From Flavobacterium ajazii (GTDB lineage: Bacteria > Bacteroidota > Bacteroidia > Flavobacteriales > Flavobacteriaceae), in contig NZ_JAAEHL010000001.1 of assembly GCF_010614725.1 (NCBI RefSeq), positions 248,001 through 312,000 of the forward strand: a stretch of DNA of 64,000 bases, in the 5' to 3' direction. The notes beneath the pieces were generated by a model. That model was not told the DNA's origin, did no database searches, and saw nothing but the letters and a program-made list of their open reading frames with translations. The stretch's first letter is position 1, and the number at the start of each line of letters is the position of its first letter. The position numbers and the translations under genes are program-made. This document shows, one piece after another, positions 36,312 through 44,738 of this stretch.

Positions 36312-39300
36312 ATGAAAAAATCAACCATTGTTTCTTTTCCTGGCAGGGAAAAAATAATTATTTATCTTATGAGGACATTTATATTTCTGTTTTGTTCCAC
36401 TGTTTTCGGTTTTGTGCCTTCAGATGTGTTTTCACAAAAAACAAAGGTGACAATTGATGCTGATAAGACTGTAACTGTAAATGAAGTTTTGGAAATACTT
36501 TCCAGTCAGACAGACTATAATTTTATTTTTGAAGCAAACTACTTCAAAAATGCCCCTAAAGTAAAATTGAAAAAAGGTACTGTAAATGCCAATGATCTGC
36601 TTGAAAAATGTCTGCCAGATAAAAGTTTTGATCTTACAATAACCAAAGACAATACCATTATTATTAAACCAAAAAGCAATATTTCTTCTGCTAAAAAGCC
36701 AATTGAAGCACAAAGAACCATTAAAGGAAAAGTTATAGATAAGAATGGTATGCCTCTTGTAGGAGCTACAGTAAAAATAAAAGGAAGTCAAACAGCTGTT
36801 GTTACTGATTTTAGCGGGCAGTACAGTATTGAAGGAAAAACTGATGATATCCTGATTATTTCATATCTTGGATTTGCAACACAGGAGATTAAAATTGACA
36901 ATAAATCAGAGTTTAATGTGGTTTTGATTGAGGAATCCAACACTTTAAATGAAATTAAAATAGTATCTACCGGTTTTCAGGAAATTTCTAAGGAAAGAAG
37001 TACAGGATCTTACCAAAATGTGGGTAAAGAGCAATTAGAGAAACCTTCTTCAAGCATTGCGGAGCGATTAGTAGGCAGTATAGCTGGTATGCAGAGTAAG
37101 ATCAACGCTGATGGCTCTATCGAATTCCAGATTCGTGGCCAGTCCAGTTTGTTTGCAGACGCACAGCCTCTTATTGTATTGGACGGTTTTCCAATAGAAG
37201 GAGGCTTCAATAGCATCAACCCGAACGATATAGAATCAGTTACTGTTTTAAAAGATGCGGCTGCAGCTTCTATATGGGGGGCAAAATCTGCAAACGGCGT
37301 TATTGTATTGACTTCTAAAAAGGCTAAAAAGGGACAAACCAAAGTTTCTTTCTCTTCTTTTATGAGGATATCGCCTAAATTGGATGTTGATTATGCTACG
37401 AGTTTAGCTTCGTCAAAAGAAACAATTGAGTACGAGCAAATGGCTTTTGATACGGATAATTTTTATGCAGGATGGCCTTATAGTGAATCTCCTACAGATT
37501 ATTTCCCAAGATCATTGGCCATGACTGCAATGATCGAAGCCAATCTAGGAAGAATCTCTACTGCAGAAAGAGATGCTACACTAAATAGATTAGGTACTTT
37601 GAATAATAAGGATCAAATTGAGAAGTATTTATTGCAGACTCCAATTACCAGACAATATAATTTTAATATTGCCGGTGGCAGCGAGAAAATGAAAAACAAT
37701 CTTTCACTATTGTATGAGGATAATAAGACCTTTTTCATCGGGGACAAATCCAGCAAATACCAAGTTGATTTTTCGAATGTTACTAACCTGAATAAATTTA
37801 TAGATTTCAATTTTGCAGGAATGCTGCAATACAGGAATATTGATGCCAATTCGAGCAACAGTTTCCCTCAATACCTATATGGCGGTCAAAGCATGCTTGA
37901 TGTTATCAAAGGTTTGGCTCCATGGGATATGCTGGTAGATGGAAATGGGAATTACACAGACATGTCGTATTTGAAATACTATATGCCTAATGTGAATGCT
38001 TTTTTCCCTTTAGATAAATTCGCATATTCAGATTGGTCGTATAATCCAATTACGGAAGTTCAGAATAGAGATTTTAATACAGAGCAATTAAACACCCGTA
38101 TTCAGGCAGGATTGGATTTTAAAATTATCGATGGATTAACATTTAATTCCAAGATTCAATACCAAATTTTTAAAAGTGAAGCCAATAATTATTCAAGTGA
38201 CAAAACATTTGCAGTTAGAAATTTTATAAATGCAAGTTCTGAATATTATTTTGATGATTCAAAACCAATACAAAACGTTCCTTCCGGAGGTATTTTGCAA
38301 TCCAATACAATTAACAATCATTCCTACAATTTCAGGAACCAGCTTAATTTTAACCGAACGTTCAAAGATTTACACAGTATAAACTTTATTGCTGGTTCAG
38401 AAATTTCCAATTTGGTTGTTAAAACAATTCAATATCCGGACCAGTTCGGGTATGATCCGGAAAGACTGACAGGCTCACAGCTTTTAAATCCATACAATAC
38501 GTCATATATGTGGTGGGGTGATCCACTGTCATATGCACAATATCTTTTTCCTTTTAATGTAGTTCCCGTTACTCAGCAGACGGAACGAACGACTCGTTAT
38601 GTTTCAATGTTTTCTAATTTAGGATACACTTATGATAAAAGATATACCGTTACAGGTAGTTACCGTACCGATGCTTCCAATTTTATTACAGAGGATCCTA
38701 AAATGAGATACGATCCATTCTGGTCTGTTGGTGCCAGTTGGAATATAGCTAATGAAAATTTCTTAAGCAATAGTAATACTATCAATAGATTAATGCTGAG
38801 AGCTACATACGGATTTAATGGTAATCTTGATAATTCGATTTCTGTCAAACCGCTTTTAAGCAGAAATACAGCTTTAGATAATGTGACTTTAGAACCAAAA
38901 TCCACTTTTGCAAGTTTTGGAAATCCGGATCTTCGCTGGGAGAAAACAGAAAATAAAAATATTGGGGTTGATTTTGGTCTATTTAATAATAAATTTTTTG
39001 GAAGTGTAGACCTATATCATAAAAGAGGTTATGACCTTATTGTGAATCAATCTATAGCTGCAGTGAATGGAACGACTTCACAAAAATTAAATAATGGGGA
39101 GATGATAAACAAAGGTATAGAAGTTATTTTGGGTACATCATTGCCAATTACCAAAAACATTGGTTGGGATGCCTCATTTAACTTTGCCTACAACAAAAAT
39201 GAAATCACTGATTTTTTTGTAGACAGCTATTTTGATTACAATCTAAACGGAAGTAGTGGAGATCCTACCTATAGTTATGTGCAGGGATATAACGCCAATA

Positions 39301-39938
39301 CCATCTGGTCGTATCAATATGCCGGTATGCATAATTTTGGTACAGAAGCCGACCCGAATATAAAACCAGCAGTTATCGGAGCAAATAATCAGCTTGTAAA
39401 TATTACTTCATATGTTCCCGGGGATGCCAGAACCTTTTTAAAACCACAAGGGACTTCTGTTGCACCATATAACATAGGTATGCGAAATTCGTTTAAAATT
39501 TATGATTTTGATCTTTCGTTTATTGTTACAGCAAAATGGGGTCATGTATTCCGACGTCAGGGATTCAATTATCCAACAGGAACAGAAGGAAATTCTGGAG
39601 CTAACTCGAATTATAGCGAAGTTGTAAATAGTGATCCAAATCAGATAGTTCCAATTTCTACTGATGAGTTCAGGTATTTTTTCTACCCAAGATTAACAAA
39701 TAATATGGATTATCTAACAGCTGATGCATCGCACATTCGTTTTCAGGAAGTAAATTTAACTTACTCATTAGATAAAAGAGTAATATCTATGATAGGGTTG
39801 GATTCATTCAATCTTTTTGTACAGGCTAATAATTTGGGGACTATTTTGTTCAATAAATATGGAGAGGATCCGGAATATCCTAGAGGAGGTTTAAAATTAC
39901 AGCGCTCTTTGATTTTAGGCTTCAACTTTAATTTTTAA
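36312..39938 (+). CDS. SusC/RagA-type TonB-linked outer-membrane transporter with STN domain
   Basis: A 1208-residue receptor. A long N-terminal signal ends near VFSQK. The STN domain (KVTIDADKTVTVNEVLEILS onward) spans about 45-115. The carboxypeptidase-regulatory-like domain starts at TIKGKVIDKNGMPLVGATVK (about 136). The plug has QPLIVLDGFPIEGGFNSINP and VTVLKDAAAASIWGAKSANG (about 290-340), and the barrel ends LILGFNFNF. The domain order is the same as in the first module's SusC, but the sequences differ widely, so the two pairs probably take up different, related substrates. Confidence 0.93.
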   Translation: MKKSTIVSFPGREKIIIYLMRTFIFLFCSTVFGFVPSDVFSQKTKVTIDADKTVTVNEVLEILSSQTDYNFIFEANYFKNAPKVKLKKGTVNANDLLEKCLPDKSFDLTITKDNTIIIKPKSNISSAKKPIEAQRTIKGKVIDKNGMPLVGATVKIKGSQTAVVTDFSGQYSIEGKTDDILIISYLGFATQEIKIDNKSEFNVVLIEESNTLNEIKIVSTGFQEISKERSTGSYQNVGKEQLEKPSSSIAERLVGSIAGMQSKINADGSIEFQIRGQSSLFADAQPLIVLDGFPIEGGFNSINPNDIESVTVLKDAAAASIWGAKSANGVIVLTSKKAKKGQTKVSFSSFMRISPKLDVDYATSLASSKETIEYEQMAFDTDNFYAGWPYSESPTDYFPRSLAMTAMIEANLGRISTAERDATLNRLGTLNNKDQIEKYLLQTPITRQYNFNIAGGSEKMKNNLSLLYEDNKTFFIGDKSSKYQVDFSNVTNLNKFIDFNFAGMLQYRNIDANSSNSFPQYLYGGQSMLDVIKGLAPWDMLVDGNGNYTDMSYLKYYMPNVNAFFPLDKFAYSDWSYNPITEVQNRDFNTEQLNTRIQAGLDFKIIDGLTFNSKIQYQIFKSEANNYSSDKTFAVRNFINASSEYYFDDSKPIQNVPSGGILQSNTINNHSYNFRNQLNFNRTFKDLHSINFIAGSEISNLVVKTIQYPDQFGYDPERLTGSQLLNPYNTSYMWWGDPLSYAQYLFPFNVVPVTQQTERTTRYVSMFSNLGYTYDKRYTVTGSYRTDASNFITEDPKMRYDPFWSVGASWNIANENFLSNSNTINRLMLRATYGFNGNLDNSISVKPLLSRNTALDNVTLEPKSTFASFGNPDLRWEKTENKNIGVDFGLFNNKFFGSVDLYHKRGYDLIVNQSIAAVNGTTSQKLNNGEMINKGIEVILGTSLPITKNIGWDASFNFAYNKNEITDFFVDSYFDYNLNGSSGDPTYSYVQGYNANTIWSYQYAGMHNFGTEADPNIKPAVIGANNQLVNITSYVPGDARTFLKPQGTSVAPYNIGMRNSFKIYDFDLSFIVTAKWGHVFRRQGFNYPTGTEGNSGANSNYSEVVNSDPNQIVPISTDEFRYFFYPRLTNNMDYLTADASHIRFQEVNLTYSLDKRVISMIGLDSFNLFVQANNLGTILFNKYGEDPEYPRGGLKLQRSLILGFNFNF

Positions 39939-39949
39939 TACAGACCGTC

Positions 39950-41476
39950 ATGAAAATTTTTAAATATATACTAGTATTTGCTTTAGGTACCACTATAATA
40001 AGCTGTAATGACTATTTAGATGAAAGTCCTTCAAAAAATTCTGCAGTGGTTCCAACTACTATAGAAGATTTAGAAAGTCTTTTAAATAATTACAATCAGC
40101 TGTATAAAGAACCTTCATCAGAAGTGGTTTTCGGTTCTGATGATTTTGCAGTGGACGTTACTTTTTATCAAAATTTTAATCGATATTTATCATTGCAGGA
40201 TCTTTATTCGGCAGTATGGGGTACTGAAAACCAGCCTTATATAACTTCTGCTTTTTGGAGCGGTGAGTGGAAAAAAGTATTTTATGCCAATATGATTCTG
40301 GAAACACTTCCTTCAGTTAGCGGTACAGCAGATGAAAAGGCCCAGTTGGAGGCGGAGGCACACTTTATAAGAGCTTACAGTTATTTTCAGCTGGCCAATG
40401 TGTATTGCCTGCCGTTTAGTTCTGAAAATATGGACGAGATGGGACTTCCGATCAAAACATCAGCCAGTTTTACTCAATCTTTGAAAAGAGCGACCCTAAA
40501 AGAGACCTGGGATTTTATGGCTGCTGATTTAGCTGCAGCATTAAAGATTACAAGACCTCTAGAGACTGTAAATGGATTAAAGAGAACATGGAGAGCCAGT
40601 ACGGTTGCGGTAAAAGGTTTTGCAGCGCGATTTTATTTGGCCAAAAACGATTATACAAATGCTAAATTATATGCGGAACAAGCTTTGACTGAAGAAAGCT
40701 ATCTACGCAATTACAATACCGAAATGCGTTACTCGACCATCCCGTCTTCGGTAACTATTTTTAATCCGACGCAGCAGATCTATAACATTCAGTATCCTTA
40801 TACGCATGATGTGCAGTCTGATGCTACGGATAGATTGCAATGGGGGGAGTCCTATTTTTTTAGAGCTTTAGAAAATGGTTCATGGAATTATTATCCTTCA
40901 CAAGATTTGCTGAATTGTTTTGATAAAACATACGATTTAAGATATAAATATCACATAGTTGAGGGGTATTCATACAGCCGTGGCGCCAATAATCCGGCTT
41001 ACGATTATCCTGGTTATATCTTTTTCTATAAATCAGATATCTTAAATGGTCCGTCTGTTCCAGAGATGCTATTGATAAAAGGGGAATGTGAAGCTCGACA
41101 GGGACAATGGGCTCAGGGAATCCAAACTGTAAATCAATTGCGAGTGGCTAGAATCGATGCTTCTGCACCTGCCAATGTGCGTGATTTGAGTGCGACTTCT
41201 CAAAGCGATGCCCTTACAAAGATACTCTTGGAGAGAAGAAGAGAGATGCCATTTACAACCCGTTGGGCTGATATCAGACGTTTCAACAACAATGATTCTC
41301 CTGCTGATGATGTTGTAATTTCTAGAACCTTTTTCCCATACTCAGCATCAGGTATTACAGGCACAGGAGCTCCTGTTAATTATACTCTGGAGTTAAAATC
41401 AAGAAAGTTTGCAAGACCAATTCCTAATACTGAAATAGTTTCTTCTCAGAATGTAATTATTCAGAATAAATACTAA
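39950..41476 (+). CDS. SusD/RagB family outer-membrane lipoprotein
   Basis: A 508-residue lipoprotein. The lipobox is TIISC with Cys near residue 20, followed by NDYLDESPSKNS. Helical repeats include EAEAHFIRAYSYFQLANVYC near 135-155. The C-terminal SusD motif is KILLERRREMPFTTRWADIR near 425. It pairs with the SusC encoded 11 bp upstream and ends at a perfect hairpin (41491-41524). Confidence 0.92.
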   Translation: MKIFKYILVFALGTTIISCNDYLDESPSKNSAVVPTTIEDLESLLNNYNQLYKEPSSEVVFGSDDFAVDVTFYQNFNRYLSLQDLYSAVWGTENQPYITSAFWSGEWKKVFYANMILETLPSVSGTADEKAQLEAEAHFIRAYSYFQLANVYCLPFSSENMDEMGLPIKTSASFTQSLKRATLKETWDFMAADLAAALKITRPLETVNGLKRTWRASTVAVKGFAARFYLAKNDYTNAKLYAEQALTEESYLRNYNTEMRYSTIPSSVTIFNPTQQIYNIQYPYTHDVQSDATDRLQWGESYFFRALENGSWNYYPSQDLLNCFDKTYDLRYKYHIVEGYSYSRGANNPAYDYPGYIFFYKSDILNGPSVPEMLLIKGECEARQGQWAQGIQTVNQLRVARIDASAPANVRDLSATSQSDALTKILLERRREMPFTTRWADIRRFNNNDSPADDVVISRTFFPYSASGITGTGAPVNYTLELKSRKFARPIPNTEIVSSQNVIIQNKY

Positions 41477-41490
41477 CTGAATTGTAATAA

Positions 41491-41524
41491 TTCAAATACG
41501 GTATGATATGATACCGTATTTGAA
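41491..41524. terminator. perfect hairpin after second SusCD
   Basis: Arms TTCAAATACGGTAT (41491-41504) and ATACCGTATTTGAA (41511-41524) with a six-base loop GATATG. The T tract is short; it likely separates SusCD from the following genes. Confidence 0.7.
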
Positions 41525-41707
41525 TTAAACTTTGAACTATCCAAAAATAATATTTAACCAGATTTTTATTGCTTAATAAAGAGTTTAATATAGAGAATAA
41601 CTCAAGTTGATGGTTTGTTCTAAATGAGATGTAATCTTTTTAATCTGTGGCTTTAAGTAAATTTTAAAACGCTTTGCGGATATTCTTAATTAAAAATAAC
41701 AAATAAT

Positions 41708-43273
41708 ATGAAAACGATTTTTAGAATGCTGGTCATAGGATTATGTCTGTCATCAGTAGATTCATTTAGTCAGGAAAAAGAAAACATAAAAGTCTTGTAT
41801 ATCGGCTATAGTAAAGATAAGCCAATTCCTAATGCGGAATCTACTTCAGTTAATGGCGGTATGACAAAAGAAAAATTTATAGAAGGATATGGAAAAAGAA
41901 GCGTAGCTTTTAAAAATCTTCTGGAAAAATATTTTACAATTGTAGCTATAGTTGATCCGCGCGATTATAAAGAAGCTATGTCAAAGAACTATGATGTCAC
42001 CATATTTGATGAAGTGCCTTCAAAAATTAAAGACAGGGTTATACACAATGATCCTGTAACAGGCGAAATTGCAAGTATAGAACCAACGCAATATTTGAGT
42101 AATGAATTTAATAGCTCCTCTATTTTTATAGCGCATACCGCTTCAGTTATAGGCAGCAGTTTAGGTTCTAAATTAGACTGGTATTGCCTTTGCCTAGACA
42201 GGCATGCGCACCATATCAAAACGAATCATGAAATCTTTAAAGGCCCTTTTAAAACTGCTTTAACCCTGCAAAATCTGCCAACGCCTTCTGGTGTACTTGA
42301 AGCTTATGATGGACTTGATGAGCCTGCTGAAATACCAATGTGGGAAGTGGATAAAGTCGGTTATCAGAACAGTAATGGGGTTCGAATTGGTATGGTTGCC
42401 CGCGGATGGGGTTTTGAAGATGCACCCAATTCTGAAATCATATCCGGTGGGGTTTCTTCTAAACAAAAAACAGCAGTGGCGCTAGGTAGACATGGCAATT
42501 TCTTTTTATGGGGATTTGCAGGATCACCAGATGATATGACTGATGAAGCTAAAATCGTTTTTGCAAATACGGTGGCTTATATGAACAAACATAAAAAGGA
42601 CCAGTTAATTGTAAGGAAGTATAATGAACGTATTGCTACAAAAGAATTTATTGATGAATTAGAGTTTTATACCACTGCCAAATCGTTCGAGTCTTACCGT
42701 GATGCAATGATAAAATATGGAGAAAAAGATAAAGCTGATAAATTAAAAATACAGGCTAAAATTGATCGTGGCGAGGAATTGAGCGAGGATGATAAAATTA
42801 TTTTTGAAAGCCAAGCAGCTCCAATACCAACTCGAAAAGAGTATCTTGAGAAAATGGTAAGCAGACTGCCTTGGGCAAAAAGTATGGGTATAGATACCTT
42901 GCAAATAAGAAGTTTTTTAAAAGAAAACAGACCCTATTTTTATTCTGAACCTGAGGCTTCTTACGATCTTGTTGTAGATGAAGATATCAAAAGCCTAAAA
43001 ATTGCCAATACAGATGTAAAAGTTTTAGACAAAGCGATCAAACTTTTAGAAGAAGGCAAAGATGTGCAGAAAGGAAAAAGAATTTTACTCCGCTATACGT
43101 TAGAGAATTTCAGTTTGCCAAAGGAATGGCGCAGCTGGTATTCAAAAAACAGAAAAGATCTGTTATTTACCCAGGTCGGCGGTTACATCTGGATCAATAA
43201 AGATGAAAATAAAAATCCTAAAATCAGACCAAGGAGTGAAGCTGATATAAAAGAGTTGACAAAGTCCATATAA
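41708..43273 (+). CDS. secreted protein with a possible glutamine-amidotransferase/ThuA-like fold, function unknown
   Basis: A 521-residue exported protein with signal peptide ending DSFSQ (residue ~22). The N-terminal ~290 residues begin KVLYIGYSKDKPIP and contain NYDVTIFDEVPSKIK and GRHGNFFLWGFAGSPDDMTD. This alternating alpha/beta pattern resembles class-I glutamine-amidotransferase or ThuA-like folds, but no catalytic triad is obvious. The C-terminal third is charged and helical. It lies 15 bp before a DsbD alpha-domain gene and an M16 gene, so it belongs to the second redox/protease module. No equivalent exists in the first module. Confidence 0.5.
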   Translation: MKTIFRMLVIGLCLSSVDSFSQEKENIKVLYIGYSKDKPIPNAESTSVNGGMTKEKFIEGYGKRSVAFKNLLEKYFTIVAIVDPRDYKEAMSKNYDVTIFDEVPSKIKDRVIHNDPVTGEIASIEPTQYLSNEFNSSSIFIAHTASVIGSSLGSKLDWYCLCLDRHAHHIKTNHEIFKGPFKTALTLQNLPTPSGVLEAYDGLDEPAEIPMWEVDKVGYQNSNGVRIGMVARGWGFEDAPNSEIISGGVSSKQKTAVALGRHGNFFLWGFAGSPDDMTDEAKIVFANTVAYMNKHKKDQLIVRKYNERIATKEFIDELEFYTTAKSFESYRDAMIKYGEKDKADKLKIQAKIDRGEELSEDDKIIFESQAAPIPTRKEYLEKMVSRLPWAKSMGIDTLQIRSFLKENRPYFYSEPEASYDLVVDEDIKSLKIANTDVKVLDKAIKLLEEGKDVQKGKRILLRYTLENFSLPKEWRSWYSKNRKDLLFTQVGGYIWINKDENKNPKIRPRSEADIKELTKSI

Positions 43274-43288
43274 TTTAAAATTAAAAAA

Positions 43289-43801
43289 ATGAACGTAAAA
43301 TGTTATCTAATAGCCTGTTTATTTGCTGTAAAAATGTGCTGGGGACAGGATTTTACAGTACAGCCCAAACTAAAAGCGGAAGCTTTAGAAAAAGTGAAAT
43401 CATTGAAAACGGAAATAACAAATGATTTAAACCCCGTTGAGGTAAATGCAGATGTAGTTTGGTCTGAAGATAAAACACAATTGGCTGTTGTTCTTAAAGC
43501 TTCCATTAATGCAGGCTGGCATATTTATGCTTTTGTTCCTGATACAGAACCTTATGTTGTTACAGAAGTACAATTTGATGTTCCTGAAGGTTTTACAAAA
43601 TGTAAGAAAGTAGAATATTCTCGAAGTAAACCATACGATAACGGTGTTTATATTTATGAAGATCAGCCTTATTTTATACAGTATTATAAAATCGATACTA
43701 TTAATAAAGGTATTGTAAATGCAGGTCTTTATTTTCAGGTTTGTGATGCACGTAAATGTTACCCTCCAGTATTAAAATCAAAAGAAATTACTCTAAATTA
43801 A
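43289..43801 (+). CDS. stand-alone DsbD N-terminal-like domain protein
   Basis: A 170-residue exported protein with signal peptide ending MCWGQ (residue ~19). The mature part has the DsbD alpha-domain features: SINAGWHIYAF near 70 and a Cys pair in FQVCDARKCYPPVLK near 153-160. The N-terminal ~45 residues are an extra segment not seen in the other two copies. It is separated by one base from the M16 gene start, so translation is probably coupled. It is the counterpart of the 26472 gene in the first module. Confidence 0.78.
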   Translation: MNVKCYLIACLFAVKMCWGQDFTVQPKLKAEALEKVKSLKTEITNDLNPVEVNADVVWSEDKTQLAVVLKASINAGWHIYAFVPDTEPYVVTEVQFDVPEGFTKCKKVEYSRSKPYDNGVYIYEDQPYFIQYYKIDTINKGIVNAGLYFQVCDARKCYPPVLKSKEITLN

Positions 43802-43802
43802 A

Positions 43803-44708
43803 ATGAAAAAAATACCTTTTTACAAAAGTGCTTTCATCATGCTGGCCATAGCTTCAGCGAATGCACAAACCACTCCTGCCAATTTCAAAAAAGTACAGGA
43901 ATTAGGCGGAATTGAAGAATATCTTTATCAGCCAAACGGGATGAGCGTGCTTCTTTTACAGGATAATGCATCGCCGGTTGCAACGGTGCAGATTGTTTAT
44001 CGTGTGGGCTCTAAACATGAAGTTTTAGGGAATACTGGATCAACACATCTTCTGGAGCATTTAATGTTCAAAGGCACACCGACTTTCAACAGAAAAAATG
44101 GGAATGCGATTTTTGATGTACTTCAGAATACTGGAGCTGAGATGAATGCTACAACCTGGTATGACCGCACCAATTATTATGAAACGCTTCCAAGCGATAA
44201 AATAGAATTGGCTATGCAGATCGAAGCGGATAGAATGCGTAATTCTTTATTAACCAAAGAAGACAAAGACGCCGAAATGACGGTGGTGAGAAATGAATTC
44301 GAAAGAGGTGAGAATAATCCAAACAGTGTTTTGGACAAAGAAATCTGGGCTTCGGCTTATATTGCTCATCCGTACCATCATTCGACAATCGGATGGAAAT
44401 CGGATATTGAAAAAGCCCCAATTGAAGTTCTGCGTAATTTTTACAATACGTATTACTGGCCAGATAATGCGACTTTAACCATTATCGGTGATTTTAGAAA
44501 AGAAAATGTTTTTGGACTAATAGAAAAATACTTCGGAAAAATTACAAAAGCACCGCATGCAATGCCTCAGCCATATACGGAAGAGCCACAGCAATATGGA
44601 GCGCGTAAAATTGTTGTAAGCAAACCAGGTGAATTGGGTGTTGTCAATAAATCATATAAAATTCCTGGCGCACTGCATGAAGATCTTCCGGCTTTAAATA
44701 TTTTGTGA
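43803..44708 (+). CDS. M16 peptidase, N-terminal fragment (301 residues)
   Basis: This is the part translated before the TGA. It holds the signal peptide, the HxxEH zinc site and most of the first M16 domain but ends before that domain is complete, so it is unlikely to fold into an active enzyme alone. Confidence 0.6.
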   Translation: MKKIPFYKSAFIMLAIASANAQTTPANFKKVQELGGIEEYLYQPNGMSVLLLQDNASPVATVQIVYRVGSKHEVLGNTGSTHLLEHLMFKGTPTFNRKNGNAIFDVLQNTGAEMNATTWYDRTNYYETLPSDKIELAMQIEADRMRNSLLTKEDKDAEMTVVRNEFERGENNPNSVLDKEIWASAYIAHPYHHSTIGWKSDIEKAPIEVLRNFYNTYYWPDNATLTIIGDFRKENVFGLIEKYFGKITKAPHAMPQPYTEEPQQYGARKIVVSKPGELGVVNKSYKIPGALHEDLPALNIL

Positions 44709-44738
44709 CAGATTATAGGCAATGGAGCATCAGCTATT

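Noticed and set aside
36432..36791. 119-codon antisense frame within the second SusC gene
   Set aside because: Shadow of the coding strand, rich in Phe, Tyr and Cys as expected for an antisense frame.
44706..44708. TGA read as selenocysteine in the M16 peptidase
   Set aside because: No selenocysteine insertion hairpin is seen, the position is not a conserved redox site in M16, and this group is not expected to make selenoproteins.
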